Below are positions 1 through 5,056 of a stretch of DNA of 5,200 nt, piece after piece. The DNA lies in assembly GCA_002352365.1 (NCBI GenBank), contig DEIJ01000119.1, positions 23,415 to 28,614 on the forward strand. Direction: 5' to 3'. Every line of letters starts with the position of its first letter. The stretch's first letter is position 1. The notes under the pieces were generated by a model that worked only from the letters and a program-made list of their open reading frames with translations, was not told where the DNA came from and made no database searches. This DNA is from Dehalococcoidia bacterium UBA2777. Lineage in GTDB: Bacteria; Chloroflexota; Dehalococcoidia; UBA2247; UBA2777. A program made the translations under genes and the position numbers.

Positions 1-600
1 TTCGGTTTTGCCTTCTCTAATGGCATTTATAAGCTCGTTGGTGAACTGCTCACTGCTGGTGTAAAGCAACTGAAATCCACCGTTAGCGGCAGCATGCCCG
101 ATGGCGTGTAGCAGATGAGTTTTCCCTAAGCCCACTCCGCCGTAGACAAATAGAGGATTATAACTACCCCCGGGTTTTTCTGCCACCCTTAGGGCGGCAG
201 CATGGGCTAAGCGATTGCAACTCCCCACAATGAAGCTATCAAAAGTATACTTAGGGTTGAGCTTGAGTTGAGGGGCTCGGCTAGTCATTGCTTCCTGCGG
301 GGGGACCTTTTGCTGAGAGGGGGGAGCTCTTCGGCTAGCCTCTTTTTGATAAACCTCGAACTGAACCTCAACTTCTTGACCCAAAATGCTGATGAGGGTC
401 TTCTTAATCAGGGAATGTAATCGAGTATTTAGCCATTCGGCGGCAAAGGCTCGTGGTGTCCCGACTACGAACTGCCCCTCAGCATAGCTTAACCCTACAG
501 TCTCCTTAAGCCAGGTCTCGTAGTTGGCTTTGGTAACTTGAAGTTGGAGCTCGCCTAAAGCGGCCTCCCAGATATCCTGAGCTGATGAACTTATATTCAT
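1..600 (-). CDS. dnaA: Chromosomal replication initiator protein DnaA, N-terminal 200 codons (3' end cut by window)
   Basis: DnaA is the cytoplasmic AAA+ ATPase that binds DnaA boxes at oriC, melts the origin and helps load the replicative helicase. I translated this strand by hand from the ATG at 600-598. Residues 1 to about 82 are domain I (oligomerisation/helicase contact), with the typical IWEAALGELQLQV and NYETWLKET stretches. Residues about 83-111 are a short polar, Pro/Gln-rich linker (domain II). From about 112 the AAA+ core begins (LNPKYTFDSFIVGSCNRLAHAA), followed by FVYGGVGLGKTHLLHAIG, whose Walker A spans 154-161 (K160, T161). SSEQFTNELINAIREGKTE runs to the window edge. The start is fixed by the conserved W11 segment right after it and the absence of another nearby ATG. 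No Shine-Dalgarno sequence is visible: only GTTTTCCC separates the ATG from the CCA end of tRNA-Arg. Expression probably depends on the promoter ahead of the tRNAs. Identification is very secure; Walker B, sensor motifs and the DNA-binding domain IV lie outside the window. Confidence 0.97.
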   Translation of the reverse strand, partial: MNISSSAQDIWEAALGELQLQVTKANYETWLKETVGLSYAEGQFVVGTPRAFAAEWLNTRLHSLIKKTLISILGQEVEVQFEVYQKEASRRAPPSQQKVPPQEAMTSRAPQLKLNPKYTFDSFIVGSCNRLAHAAALRVAEKPGGSYNPLFVYGGVGLGKTHLLHAIGHAAANGGFQLLYTSSEQFTNELINAIREGKTE

Positions 601-608
601 GGGAAAAC

Positions 609-685
609 TGGCGCGCCTAGAGGGATTCGAACCCACGACCCTCGGTTCCGAAGACCGATGCTCTGCTCCGCTGAGCTATAGGCGC
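609..685 (-). tRNA. tRNA-Arg, anticodon UCG
   Basis: A complete 77-nt cloverleaf including an encoded CCA. The acceptor stem GCGCCTA/TAGGCGC is perfect. The D stem is GCTC/GAGC with a 9-nt loop. The anticodon stem TCGGT/ACCGA encloses loop CTTCGGA, giving anticodon UCG at 651-649, which reads CGA and possibly other CGN codons. The variable loop is GGGTC. The T loop TTCGAAT is closed by GTGGG/CCCTC, which leaves a U-U mismatch at the second T-stem pair (50:64). The discriminator is G, followed by CCA at 611-609. Its 5' end directly touches the CCA of tRNA-His, and its 3' end lies 8 nt before the dnaA start codon. It is probably co-transcribed with both. Confidence 0.97.
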
Positions 686-763
686 TGGGGTGAGCGGAGG
701 GATTTGAACCCTCGATCTCCAGGGCCACAACCTGGCGCCTTAAACCCCTAGGCCACGCCCACC
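686..763 (-). tRNA. tRNA-His, anticodon GUG (with encoded G-1)
   Basis: A full cloverleaf with encoded CCA. The acceptor stem GTGGGCG/CGCTCAC has one G-U pair. The D stem is GCCT/AGGC. The anticodon stem CCAGG/CCTGG encloses TTGTGGC, giving anticodon GUG at 728-726. The T arm GAGGG-TTCAAAT-CCCTC is fully paired. The identity features of tRNA-His are present: discriminator C73 at 689 and a genomically encoded G at -1 (763), which makes the extra G-1:C73 pair needed by histidyl-tRNA synthetase. The numbered acceptor starts at 762. The terminal A of CCA is at 686, immediately next to G1 of tRNA-Arg at 685. It is the first gene of the transcript started by the promoter just upstream. Confidence 0.97.
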
Positions 764-773
764 GTAAGGGCAT

Positions 774-802
774 ATTCTAACACCCCGACCTGCTGCGGTC
801 AA
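774..802 (-). promoter_or_regulatory. Sigma70-type promoter for tRNA-His/tRNA-Arg (and probably dnaA)
   Basis: Read on the minus strand, a -35 element TTGACC (802-797) is followed after exactly 17 bp by a -10 element TAGAAT (779-774). Each matches the consensus at five of six positions. Transcription should start about 7 nt downstream, near 767, leaving only some 4 nt before the tRNA-His 5' end at 763. That is normal for a stable-RNA gene. No comparable promoter is seen between the tRNAs and dnaA, so this one may also supply dnaA mRNA. The start site is predicted, not known. Confidence 0.8.
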
Positions 803-841
803 GCCCCCGAATTGAATCTGGCGTTGCCCAGTAGATAGGTT

Positions 842-911
842 TGTGGTAATCAAATGGCTGTCATTGTGGCGAAGCGAAGTGAGTAACCACAAGTCCGGCT
901 ACAACATGTGG
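842..911. promoter_or_regulatory. Cluster of four TGTGG/CCACA pentamers, possible degenerate DnaA boxes
   Basis: In the spacer between the dnaA-side promoter and mnmG, TGTGG occurs on the plus strand at 842-846, 865-869 and 907-911, and on the minus strand at 891-887 (CCACA on plus). CCACA is the conserved end of the DnaA box TTATCCACA. Read in that orientation, the 9-mers ending in CCACA match the E. coli consensus at six or seven of nine positions: GTAACCACA and TTCGCCACA at seven, ATTACCACA and TCTACCACA at six. None is a perfect box and there is no obvious AT-rich unwinding element beside them. They could be sites for DnaA autoregulation or part of an origin, or a chance cluster. Confidence 0.3.
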
Positions 912-917
912 TAGAAT
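909..917 (+). promoter_or_regulatory. Extended -10 promoter element for mnmG
   Basis: TGG followed by TAGAAT (912-917) fits an extended -10 element (TGn plus a -10 hexamer with five of six consensus bases). No good -35 sits 16-18 bp upstream, as is common for extended -10 promoters. The predicted start is near 924, only about 5 nt before the mnmG ATG at 929. That would remove most of the weak purine-rich AAGGG sequence at 921-925, so mnmG may be translated from a very short leader. The rightmost TGTGG repeat overlaps this element, so a protein binding there could block it. Confidence 0.5.
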
Positions 918-928
918 AAAAAGGGAAG

Positions 929-2818
929 ATGAACAAAGTATATGATGTCATTGTTGTCGGAGCAGGGCATGCCGGCTGTGAGGCAGCTTTAGCGGCAACT
1001 CGGATGGGATGTAGCACACTACTACTTGCTCTCAACTTAGATAATGTGGCACTAATGCCCTGCAATCCTTCTCTTGGGGGGCCAGCCAAAGGGCATGTAG
1101 TCCGCGAGATTGATGCCTTGGGTGGAGAGATGGGGCGAAATATCGACAAAACTTTTATCCAGATCAAGATGCTCAATACTGGCAAGGGGCCAGCAGTTCA
1201 GGCACTGCGCGCTCAAGCTGATAGGAAGCTCTACAGCCTGGCTATGAAGCATAGCCTAGAACAACGGCCTAACCTTGATCTAAAACAAGCCCTGGTTGAA
1301 GAGTTGGTGACAAATTCCTCGCCGGAGGCAAATCTGTGGGTAAAAACTAACCTGGGGAGGGTATATGAAGGCAAAACTGTGATATTGACTACAGGCACTT
1401 CTCTAGCCGGGCGAATTATCGTGGGAGACACAAGTTATCCCGCAGGAAGAGCCGGGGAGTTTGCCGCCTATGGTCTTTCACAATCTCTGCGCAATTTGGG
1501 CCTCAACCTGGGGCGGCTTAAGACAGGGACTCCACCTCGCCTCGATGCCAAAACCATTGACTTCAGCAAGACTATTCTTCAACCTGGCAGTGAGGTGCCT
1601 CTTTACTTTAGTTTCGATGGAGCACACATAGACCATCTCCAATTCCCCATGCCAAATCCTATTTACCTCCCTGGCACGCCTACTCTTTGGCGACCTCAAT
1701 TGCCTTGCTACCTTGTTTATACCAATCCTGAGACACACGACATCATTCGCTCCAATCTTTATCGGGCTCCATTGTTTACTGGTAAGATTTATGGAGTTGG
1801 GCCGCGTTATTGCCCCTCGATAGAGGATAAAATCGTTAAGTTTGCCCATAAAGACTCTCATCCTATTTTTCTGGAGCCTGAAGGCTGGGAGACCAGCGAA
1901 GTCTATGTACAGGGGGGGAATACTAGCCTGCCCGAGGATGTGCAACTGGACTGGCTACACTCCATCCCCGCCCTAAGAGACGTGGAAATGACCAGGGTAG
2001 GCTATGCTATTGAGTACGATTATGTGCCCCCGAGTCAGACGGCGGTCACATTGGAGTCCAAGGTTGTGCCCGGGCTATTTCTTGCCGGCCAAATCAACGG
2101 CACTACTGGATACGAAGAGGCGGCAGGGCAGGGGCTAATCGCTGGCATCAACGCAGCGCTAAAGGTTAAACAAAAATCCCCACTTATTTTGAGACGGGAC
2201 CAAGCCTACATCGGGGTGATGATCGATGACCTGGTAACCAGGGAGCTTACCGAGCCTTACCGATTGCTTACCTCCCGGGCGGAATATCGCCTCCTCCTTC
2301 GTCATGATAATGCCGACTTGAGGTTGACGCCGATTGGCTATCAGCTAGGCCTCATCGATAGAGCCCGTTATGAAGCAGTAGAAAACAAACGAGAGGTCAT
2401 TGCCAAGGAGATAAGCCGGCTGAAGAAAAAAAATATAACTCTTGGTGACCAAGGCGTTAGCGCCTTGGAGTTGTTGCGCCGTCCCGAGGTAAACTATAAA
2501 ACTCTGCTCTCACTTGATTTAGGTTTGCCTAGTGTGGATGAGGAAATTAGGGAACAAGTGGAAATCGAGGTTAAATATCAGGGTTATATCGAAAAGCAGC
2601 AAAAAGAGGTCCAGCGCCTGCAAGGGATAGAGGAGCGGTGCATCCCCCAAGATATTGCCTATGAAACTTTTTCTGAGTTACGCTACGAGGCAAGGCAAAA
2701 ACTAAGCCAGCTTCGCCCAGCTACCCTGGGCCAAGCCTCACGCCTTGGCGGTGTCACCCCAGTAGACATAGCTATCCTGCTGATGCACTTAGAGAGGAGG
2801 AAGAAGGTCTCGGTTTAG
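929..2818 (+). CDS. mnmG: MnmG (GidA), FAD-dependent tRNA uridine-34 carboxymethylaminomethyl-modifying enzyme
   Basis: With the GTPase MnmE, MnmG installs the (carboxymethyl)aminomethyl group at C5 of wobble U34 in tRNAs of split codon boxes, using FAD, NADH and methylene-tetrahydrofolate-derived carbon. The 629-residue product is the usual family length. The FAD-binding Rossmann motif GAGHAG is at 11-16. CNPSLGGPAKG starts at C45 and RYCPSIEDK contains C295; these match the two conserved cysteines of the family. Other hallmarks are MLNTGKGPAVQALRAQADR (81-99), GRLKTGTPPRLD (195-206), LEPEGW (315-320), YVQGGNTSLPEDVQ (326-339), LFLAGQINGTTGYEEAAGQG (383-402) and LTSRAEYRLLLRHDNADLRL (447-466). 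The helical C-terminal part used for MnmE contact is complete. mnmE is not in the window. The gene is divergent from dnaA, and its last 47 bp overlap the end of tsaB on the other strand. Confidence 0.98.
   Translation: MNKVYDVIVVGAGHAGCEAALAATRMGCSTLLLALNLDNVALMPCNPSLGGPAKGHVVREIDALGGEMGRNIDKTFIQIKMLNTGKGPAVQALRAQADRKLYSLAMKHSLEQRPNLDLKQALVEELVTNSSPEANLWVKTNLGRVYEGKTVILTTGTSLAGRIIVGDTSYPAGRAGEFAAYGLSQSLRNLGLNLGRLKTGTPPRLDAKTIDFSKTILQPGSEVPLYFSFDGAHIDHLQFPMPNPIYLPGTPTLWRPQLPCYLVYTNPETHDIIRSNLYRAPLFTGKIYGVGPRYCPSIEDKIVKFAHKDSHPIFLEPEGWETSEVYVQGGNTSLPEDVQLDWLHSIPALRDVEMTRVGYAIEYDYVPPSQTAVTLESKVVPGLFLAGQINGTTGYEEAAGQGLIAGINAALKVKQKSPLILRRDQAYIGVMIDDLVTRELTEPYRLLTSRAEYRLLLRHDNADLRLTPIGYQLGLIDRARYEAVENKREVIAKEISRLKKKNITLGDQGVSALELLRRPEVNYKTLLSLDLGLPSVDEEIREQVEIEVKYQGYIEKQQKEVQRLQGIEERCIPQDIAYETFSELRYEARQKLSQLRPATLGQASRLGGVTPVDIAILLMHLERRKKVSV
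2426..2468 (-). terminator. Candidate minus-strand terminator inside mnmG, downstream of tsaB
   Basis: A perfect 8-bp inverted repeat, CCAAGGCG (2449-2456) and CGCCTTGG (2461-2468), is separated by four bases. The left arm can alternatively pair with CTTGG at 2441-2445, giving a 5-bp hairpin with a 3-nt loop. Read on the minus strand, this second hairpin is followed after AG by a T-rich run ending in eight Ts (2433-2426). That is the usual layout of an intrinsic terminator and could end the thiL-tsaE-tsaB transcript about 300 nt past the tsaB stop. On the plus strand no U-run follows, so mnmG transcription should not be affected. The stem is short and all of it is mnmG coding sequence, so it may be coincidental. 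Confidence 0.35.
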
Positions 2819-3485
2819 GTTGAGTGATTGGGGGGCGGCGCAAATAGAGGGGCTGAAGGGTAGCCAGGTCATCGAAGTCACCTCTCTTGAGCCGCTGCCA
2901 ACCTAACTCGGCAAGGTAGTCTATCCAGGACGATTCTCTCATCGCTTGGGGAATTATTGCCAGCCCAGCTAACTCCTTACTTAGGGCTCCACTTGAGGGG
3001 GAAAGCTGGCCACAAAATAGGGTCTTTGCCTTTATTTGTCCCATTAAGGCCCCAATTGTGGTGATGTGCTCCTCCAAAATAGGGCACCATTTGCCCTCTT
3101 TCCTTTGATATAGGGCGGTAGCGATCTCCCCTCGGCCGATATTGCGGATGGGGCAAATGGGCAAGTCAGTTCCAGCATAGGGGTAGGCGGTAGCTTCAAG
3201 GCTGCTTATGCCTACCACAGGAATGCTCAAGGCGAAGGCGAGCCCTTTAGCGGTGCTCATTCCCACTCGCAAGCCGTTAAAACTTCCCGGCCCTCGGGCG
3301 ACAACAATGGCCTCAATAGAACTGAGGTTGACTGCGCCCTCAGAGAGCAAACGGATTAAGCGGGGTAATAGCTCCTGAGTGTGATTTTGCCTACAGTGCC
3401 AGGTCGACTGGGCTATTATCTTATCTTTATCAGATAAGGCAAGAGAGGTGATTTCTGTTGAGGTGTCTATAACAAGCTGCCTCAT
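2772..3485 (-). CDS. tsaB: TsaB (YeaZ), t6A37 tRNA threonylcarbamoyladenosine biosynthesis protein
   Basis: TsaB is the ASKHA-fold partner that dimerises with TsaD and, with TsaE, forms the bacterial complex transferring threonylcarbamoyl from its adenylate to A37 of ANN-decoding tRNAs. The 237-residue protein starts with the family phosphate motif-like IDTST (6-10). It then has NHTQELLP (34-41), the signature ARGPGSFNGLRVGMSTAKGLAFAL (63-86), VVGISSLEA (90-98) and RGEIATALYQ (118-127), and a C-terminal LYLRRPP (213-219). The family normally ends near that YLR segment; here about 18 more residues follow, ending in a Pro/Ser/Ala-rich tail (PRPSSSSLSASAG). Most of that tail is read from the strand opposite the last codons of mnmG. 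The ATG shares an ATGA with the tsaE stop, implying translational coupling. Neighbouring tsaE supports the function; tsaD and tsaC are not in the window. Confidence 0.96.
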   Translation of the reverse strand: MRQLVIDTSTEITSLALSDKDKIIAQSTWHCRQNHTQELLPRLIRLLSEGAVNLSSIEAIVVARGPGSFNGLRVGMSTAKGLAFALSIPVVGISSLEATAYPYAGTDLPICPIRNIGRGEIATALYQRKEGKWCPILEEHITTIGALMGQIKAKTLFCGQLSPSSGALSKELAGLAIIPQAMRESSWIDYLAELGWQRLKRGDFDDLATLQPLYLRRPPITQPKPRPSSSSLSASAG

Positions 3486-3970
3486 CTCTCGTGTGCCGGC
3501 AAAAGCTTTGGCACCAATCTCAGATAACGTTCACCGCTGGGTTCAAAACTAAAGATGCGTTCGTTCTCAGCAAAGTAATCCAATTTTATAAGCAAATGTT
3601 CCTCAGGCAAAGCACCCAGCCCCTTCTCGGCCCACTCTACTACTGAGACCCCCCCACGATAAAAATACTCCTCAAGCCCTAGCTCCCAAACCTCCTTAAT
3701 ATTGTCAATACGATAGAGGTCAATGTGATATAGCGACAGCCTGCCCTGATGGTACTCCTTAGCTACCATAAAAGAGGGGCTAGAGGCGTAGTCTTGGGTG
3801 CCTAGCCCCCAAGCGATACCCTGAGTGAGGCAGGTTTTTCCTGTCCCTAAGCCACCCACTAAGAGGAATATATCCCCTGCCTGGGCTAGCTCGCCCAACC
3901 TTTTTCCCAGGTGCTGGGTTTCTTCCGGGCTGTGGCTAATAAAATGCCTCTCAACTTTTGCCTTCATCAT
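3482..3970 (-). CDS. tsaE: TsaE (YjeE), ATPase of the t6A37 tRNA modification complex
   Basis: TsaE is a small P-loop ATPase that binds TsaB-TsaD and drives turnover of the t6A-forming complex. From the ATG at 3970-3968 the product is 162 residues, close to the usual 150-160. The Walker A motif GGLGTGKT is at 39-46, SPSF (64-67) at the switch I position, the family motif HIDLYRI at 82-88, and VSVVEWAEKG at 108-117. A second ATG follows immediately at 3967 and would work equally well. An upstream in-frame GTG at 4027 would add 19 residues with no family counterpart and lies deep in thiL, so I rejected it. The chosen start overlaps the thiL end by 20 nt. No Shine-Dalgarno sequence is visible, so translation probably relies on coupling with thiL. 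The stop overlaps the tsaB start as ATGA. Confidence 0.95.
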   Translation of the reverse strand: MMKAKVERHFISHSPEETQHLGKRLGELAQAGDIFLLVGGLGTGKTCLTQGIAWGLGTQDYASSPSFMVAKEYHQGRLSLYHIDLYRIDNIKEVWELGLEEYFYRGGVSVVEWAEKGLGALPEEHLLIKLDYFAENERIFSFEPSGERYLRLVPKLLPAHER

Positions 3971-4964
3971 TTTGTGGGGCAGAGATAAAATGTTCCCAGC
4001 CTCCTCTATCCCAAGTAAAAGGCTCACCTTTCTTGTCGATCAAAGTTAGCTGGCCAGGACTTGCCTCTACTATGTTGCCGATCACAGTTATGGGGCAACT
4101 GAGCTCTGTTTTAACCCTATCGATAGTCTCCAAATTTGTGGTAAACAGTAACTCATAATCTTCACCCCCGGATAAAGCCAGGCCAAGGGCCTCGGTGGGG
4201 AAAGCAGCCCAAACTCGGGGATGAATTGGCAACCTATCTATCTCTAGTTGTGCTCCTATCTGGCTGGCTTCACAAATATGGATAAGATCGGCAGCCAGAC
4301 CATCACTGATATCTATCGCTGCTTGTACCTCGTGGCGTGATAATATCTGCCCCTCCAAAACCCGCGGTATGGGGTGCTGATGAGCCTGCCTAAACAAAGC
4401 CATCGTTTCTGAATCAAATTGAAGTTGGGAAGTCAGCATCTTAAGTCCCGCTGCTGCTGTGCCCAGATAACCAGTTACTGCTATCAGCTCGCCAGGTTTG
4501 GCTGCTGACCTAGTTAACATCCCTTTTCCTTGAGCCTTTCCGATCAAGGCGATAGTGATAACCACCAGCGGGGCACTGCTGATATTCCCCCCGGCGATAA
4601 CTAACTCAAATTGGTTGGCTATCTCCATCATTCCGTGGTAAAGCTGGGTGATAGAGCTAACCTCAATATCCCCGGGCAAGGTCAATGAAACTAGAGCATA
4701 CTCAGGGCAACCACCCATAGCAGCAATATCACTCAAATTTTGTGCCATTGCCTTCCAACCTAATTCTCTCCACGAGATCTGTGAAGTAAAATGCACCCCT
4801 TGAACCATAGTATCGATGGTAGCCAGCACCACAGAGTCACCACTTTGCCATGCAGCGGCATCATCACCAACGCCCACTAAGAGTTGATGGCTCCTCTTCC
4901 CCGAAGAAATAATGTCGGCTAAAAGCTCAGTCAGCCCAAATTCACCTAGCTGGGAAACTTTCAT
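3951..4964 (-). CDS. thiL: ThiL, thiamine-monophosphate kinase
   Basis: ThiL phosphorylates thiamine monophosphate with ATP to give thiamine diphosphate, the active cofactor; it belongs to the PurM/HypE/SelD-like ATP-binding fold. From the ATG at 4964-4962 it has 337 residues. The start MKVSQLGEFGLTELLA is the normal family N-terminus. Motifs follow in order: GVGDDAA (31-37), ATIDTMVQGVHF (48-59), NLSDIAAMGG (76-85), IAGGNISSAP (123-132), VTGYLG (163-168), AIDISDGLAADL (216-227), SGGEDYELLFT (265-275) and a C-terminal GGWEHF (321-326). Many homologues have GGD where this has GGN. An in-frame TTG at 5000 would add 12 residues but lies in the promoter -35 element, so ATG 4964 is preferred. It is first in the thiL-tsaE-tsaB operon. 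No TPP riboswitch precedes it, and the leader appears too short to hold one. Confidence 0.95.
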   Translation of the reverse strand: MKVSQLGEFGLTELLADIISSGKRSHQLLVGVGDDAAAWQSGDSVVLATIDTMVQGVHFTSQISWRELGWKAMAQNLSDIAAMGGCPEYALVSLTLPGDIEVSSITQLYHGMMEIANQFELVIAGGNISSAPLVVITIALIGKAQGKGMLTRSAAKPGELIAVTGYLGTAAAGLKMLTSQLQFDSETMALFRQAHQHPIPRVLEGQILSRHEVQAAIDISDGLAADLIHICEASQIGAQLEIDRLPIHPRVWAAFPTEALGLALSGGEDYELLFTTNLETIDRVKTELSCPITVIGNIVEASPGQLTLIDKKGEPFTWDRGGWEHFISAPQNDEGKS

Positions 4965-4971
4965 CACTAAG

Positions 4972-5000
4972 ATTATATCGGGCTTGCCCTTTATACTCAA
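4972..5000 (-). promoter_or_regulatory. Promoter of thiL-tsaE-tsaB giving a leaderless or nearly leaderless mRNA
   Basis: On the minus strand, TTGAGT (5000-4995; first four bases match the -35 consensus) and a perfect -10 TATAAT (4977-4972) are separated by 17 bp. Only seven bases (4971-4965) separate the -10 from the thiL ATG at 4964, so transcription should start at or within a base or two of the start codon. No Shine-Dalgarno sequence is present, which fits a leaderless message. Confidence 0.75.
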
Positions 5001-5056
5001 CTTTGAGCTAAGTGGGCATAGCCCGGCGGGAGCAGTGCGCGGCTACGGGAAGAGAT

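Noticed and set aside
620..660. Separate dnaA promoter inside tRNA-Arg (TCGAAT as -10, TTCGGA as -35).
   Set aside because: These bases are the invariant T-loop and anticodon loop of the tRNA, and the match to promoter consensus is poor.
2423..2456. Run of eight As followed by a hairpin in mnmG, as a programmed frameshift or slippage site.
   Set aside because: The zero-frame codons do not fit a proper slippery heptamer, the hairpin begins 15 nt away, and both other frames meet a stop within a few codons. The T-run on the minus strand is better explained as part of a terminator.
3420..3438. 7-bp AT-rich inverted repeat CTTATCT/AGATAAG inside the tsaB 5' region.
   Set aside because: The stem is weak and AT-only apart from the ends, it lies in coding sequence, and no T-run or operator context supports a function.
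3971..4027. Upstream GTG start that would lengthen TsaE to 181 residues.
   Set aside because: The 19 extra residues do not resemble TsaE N-termini, the stretch is thiL coding sequence in another frame, and the ATG pair at 3970/3967 gives the family length.
5019..5045. Terminator hairpin (TAGCC/GGCTA) between the right-edge frame and the thiL promoter.
   Set aside because: The stem is only 5 bp with a long loop and no T-run on either strand.
4965..5056. Possible TPP riboswitch upstream of thiL.
   Set aside because: The promoter leaves no leader to hold one, and I see no thi-box-like sequence.
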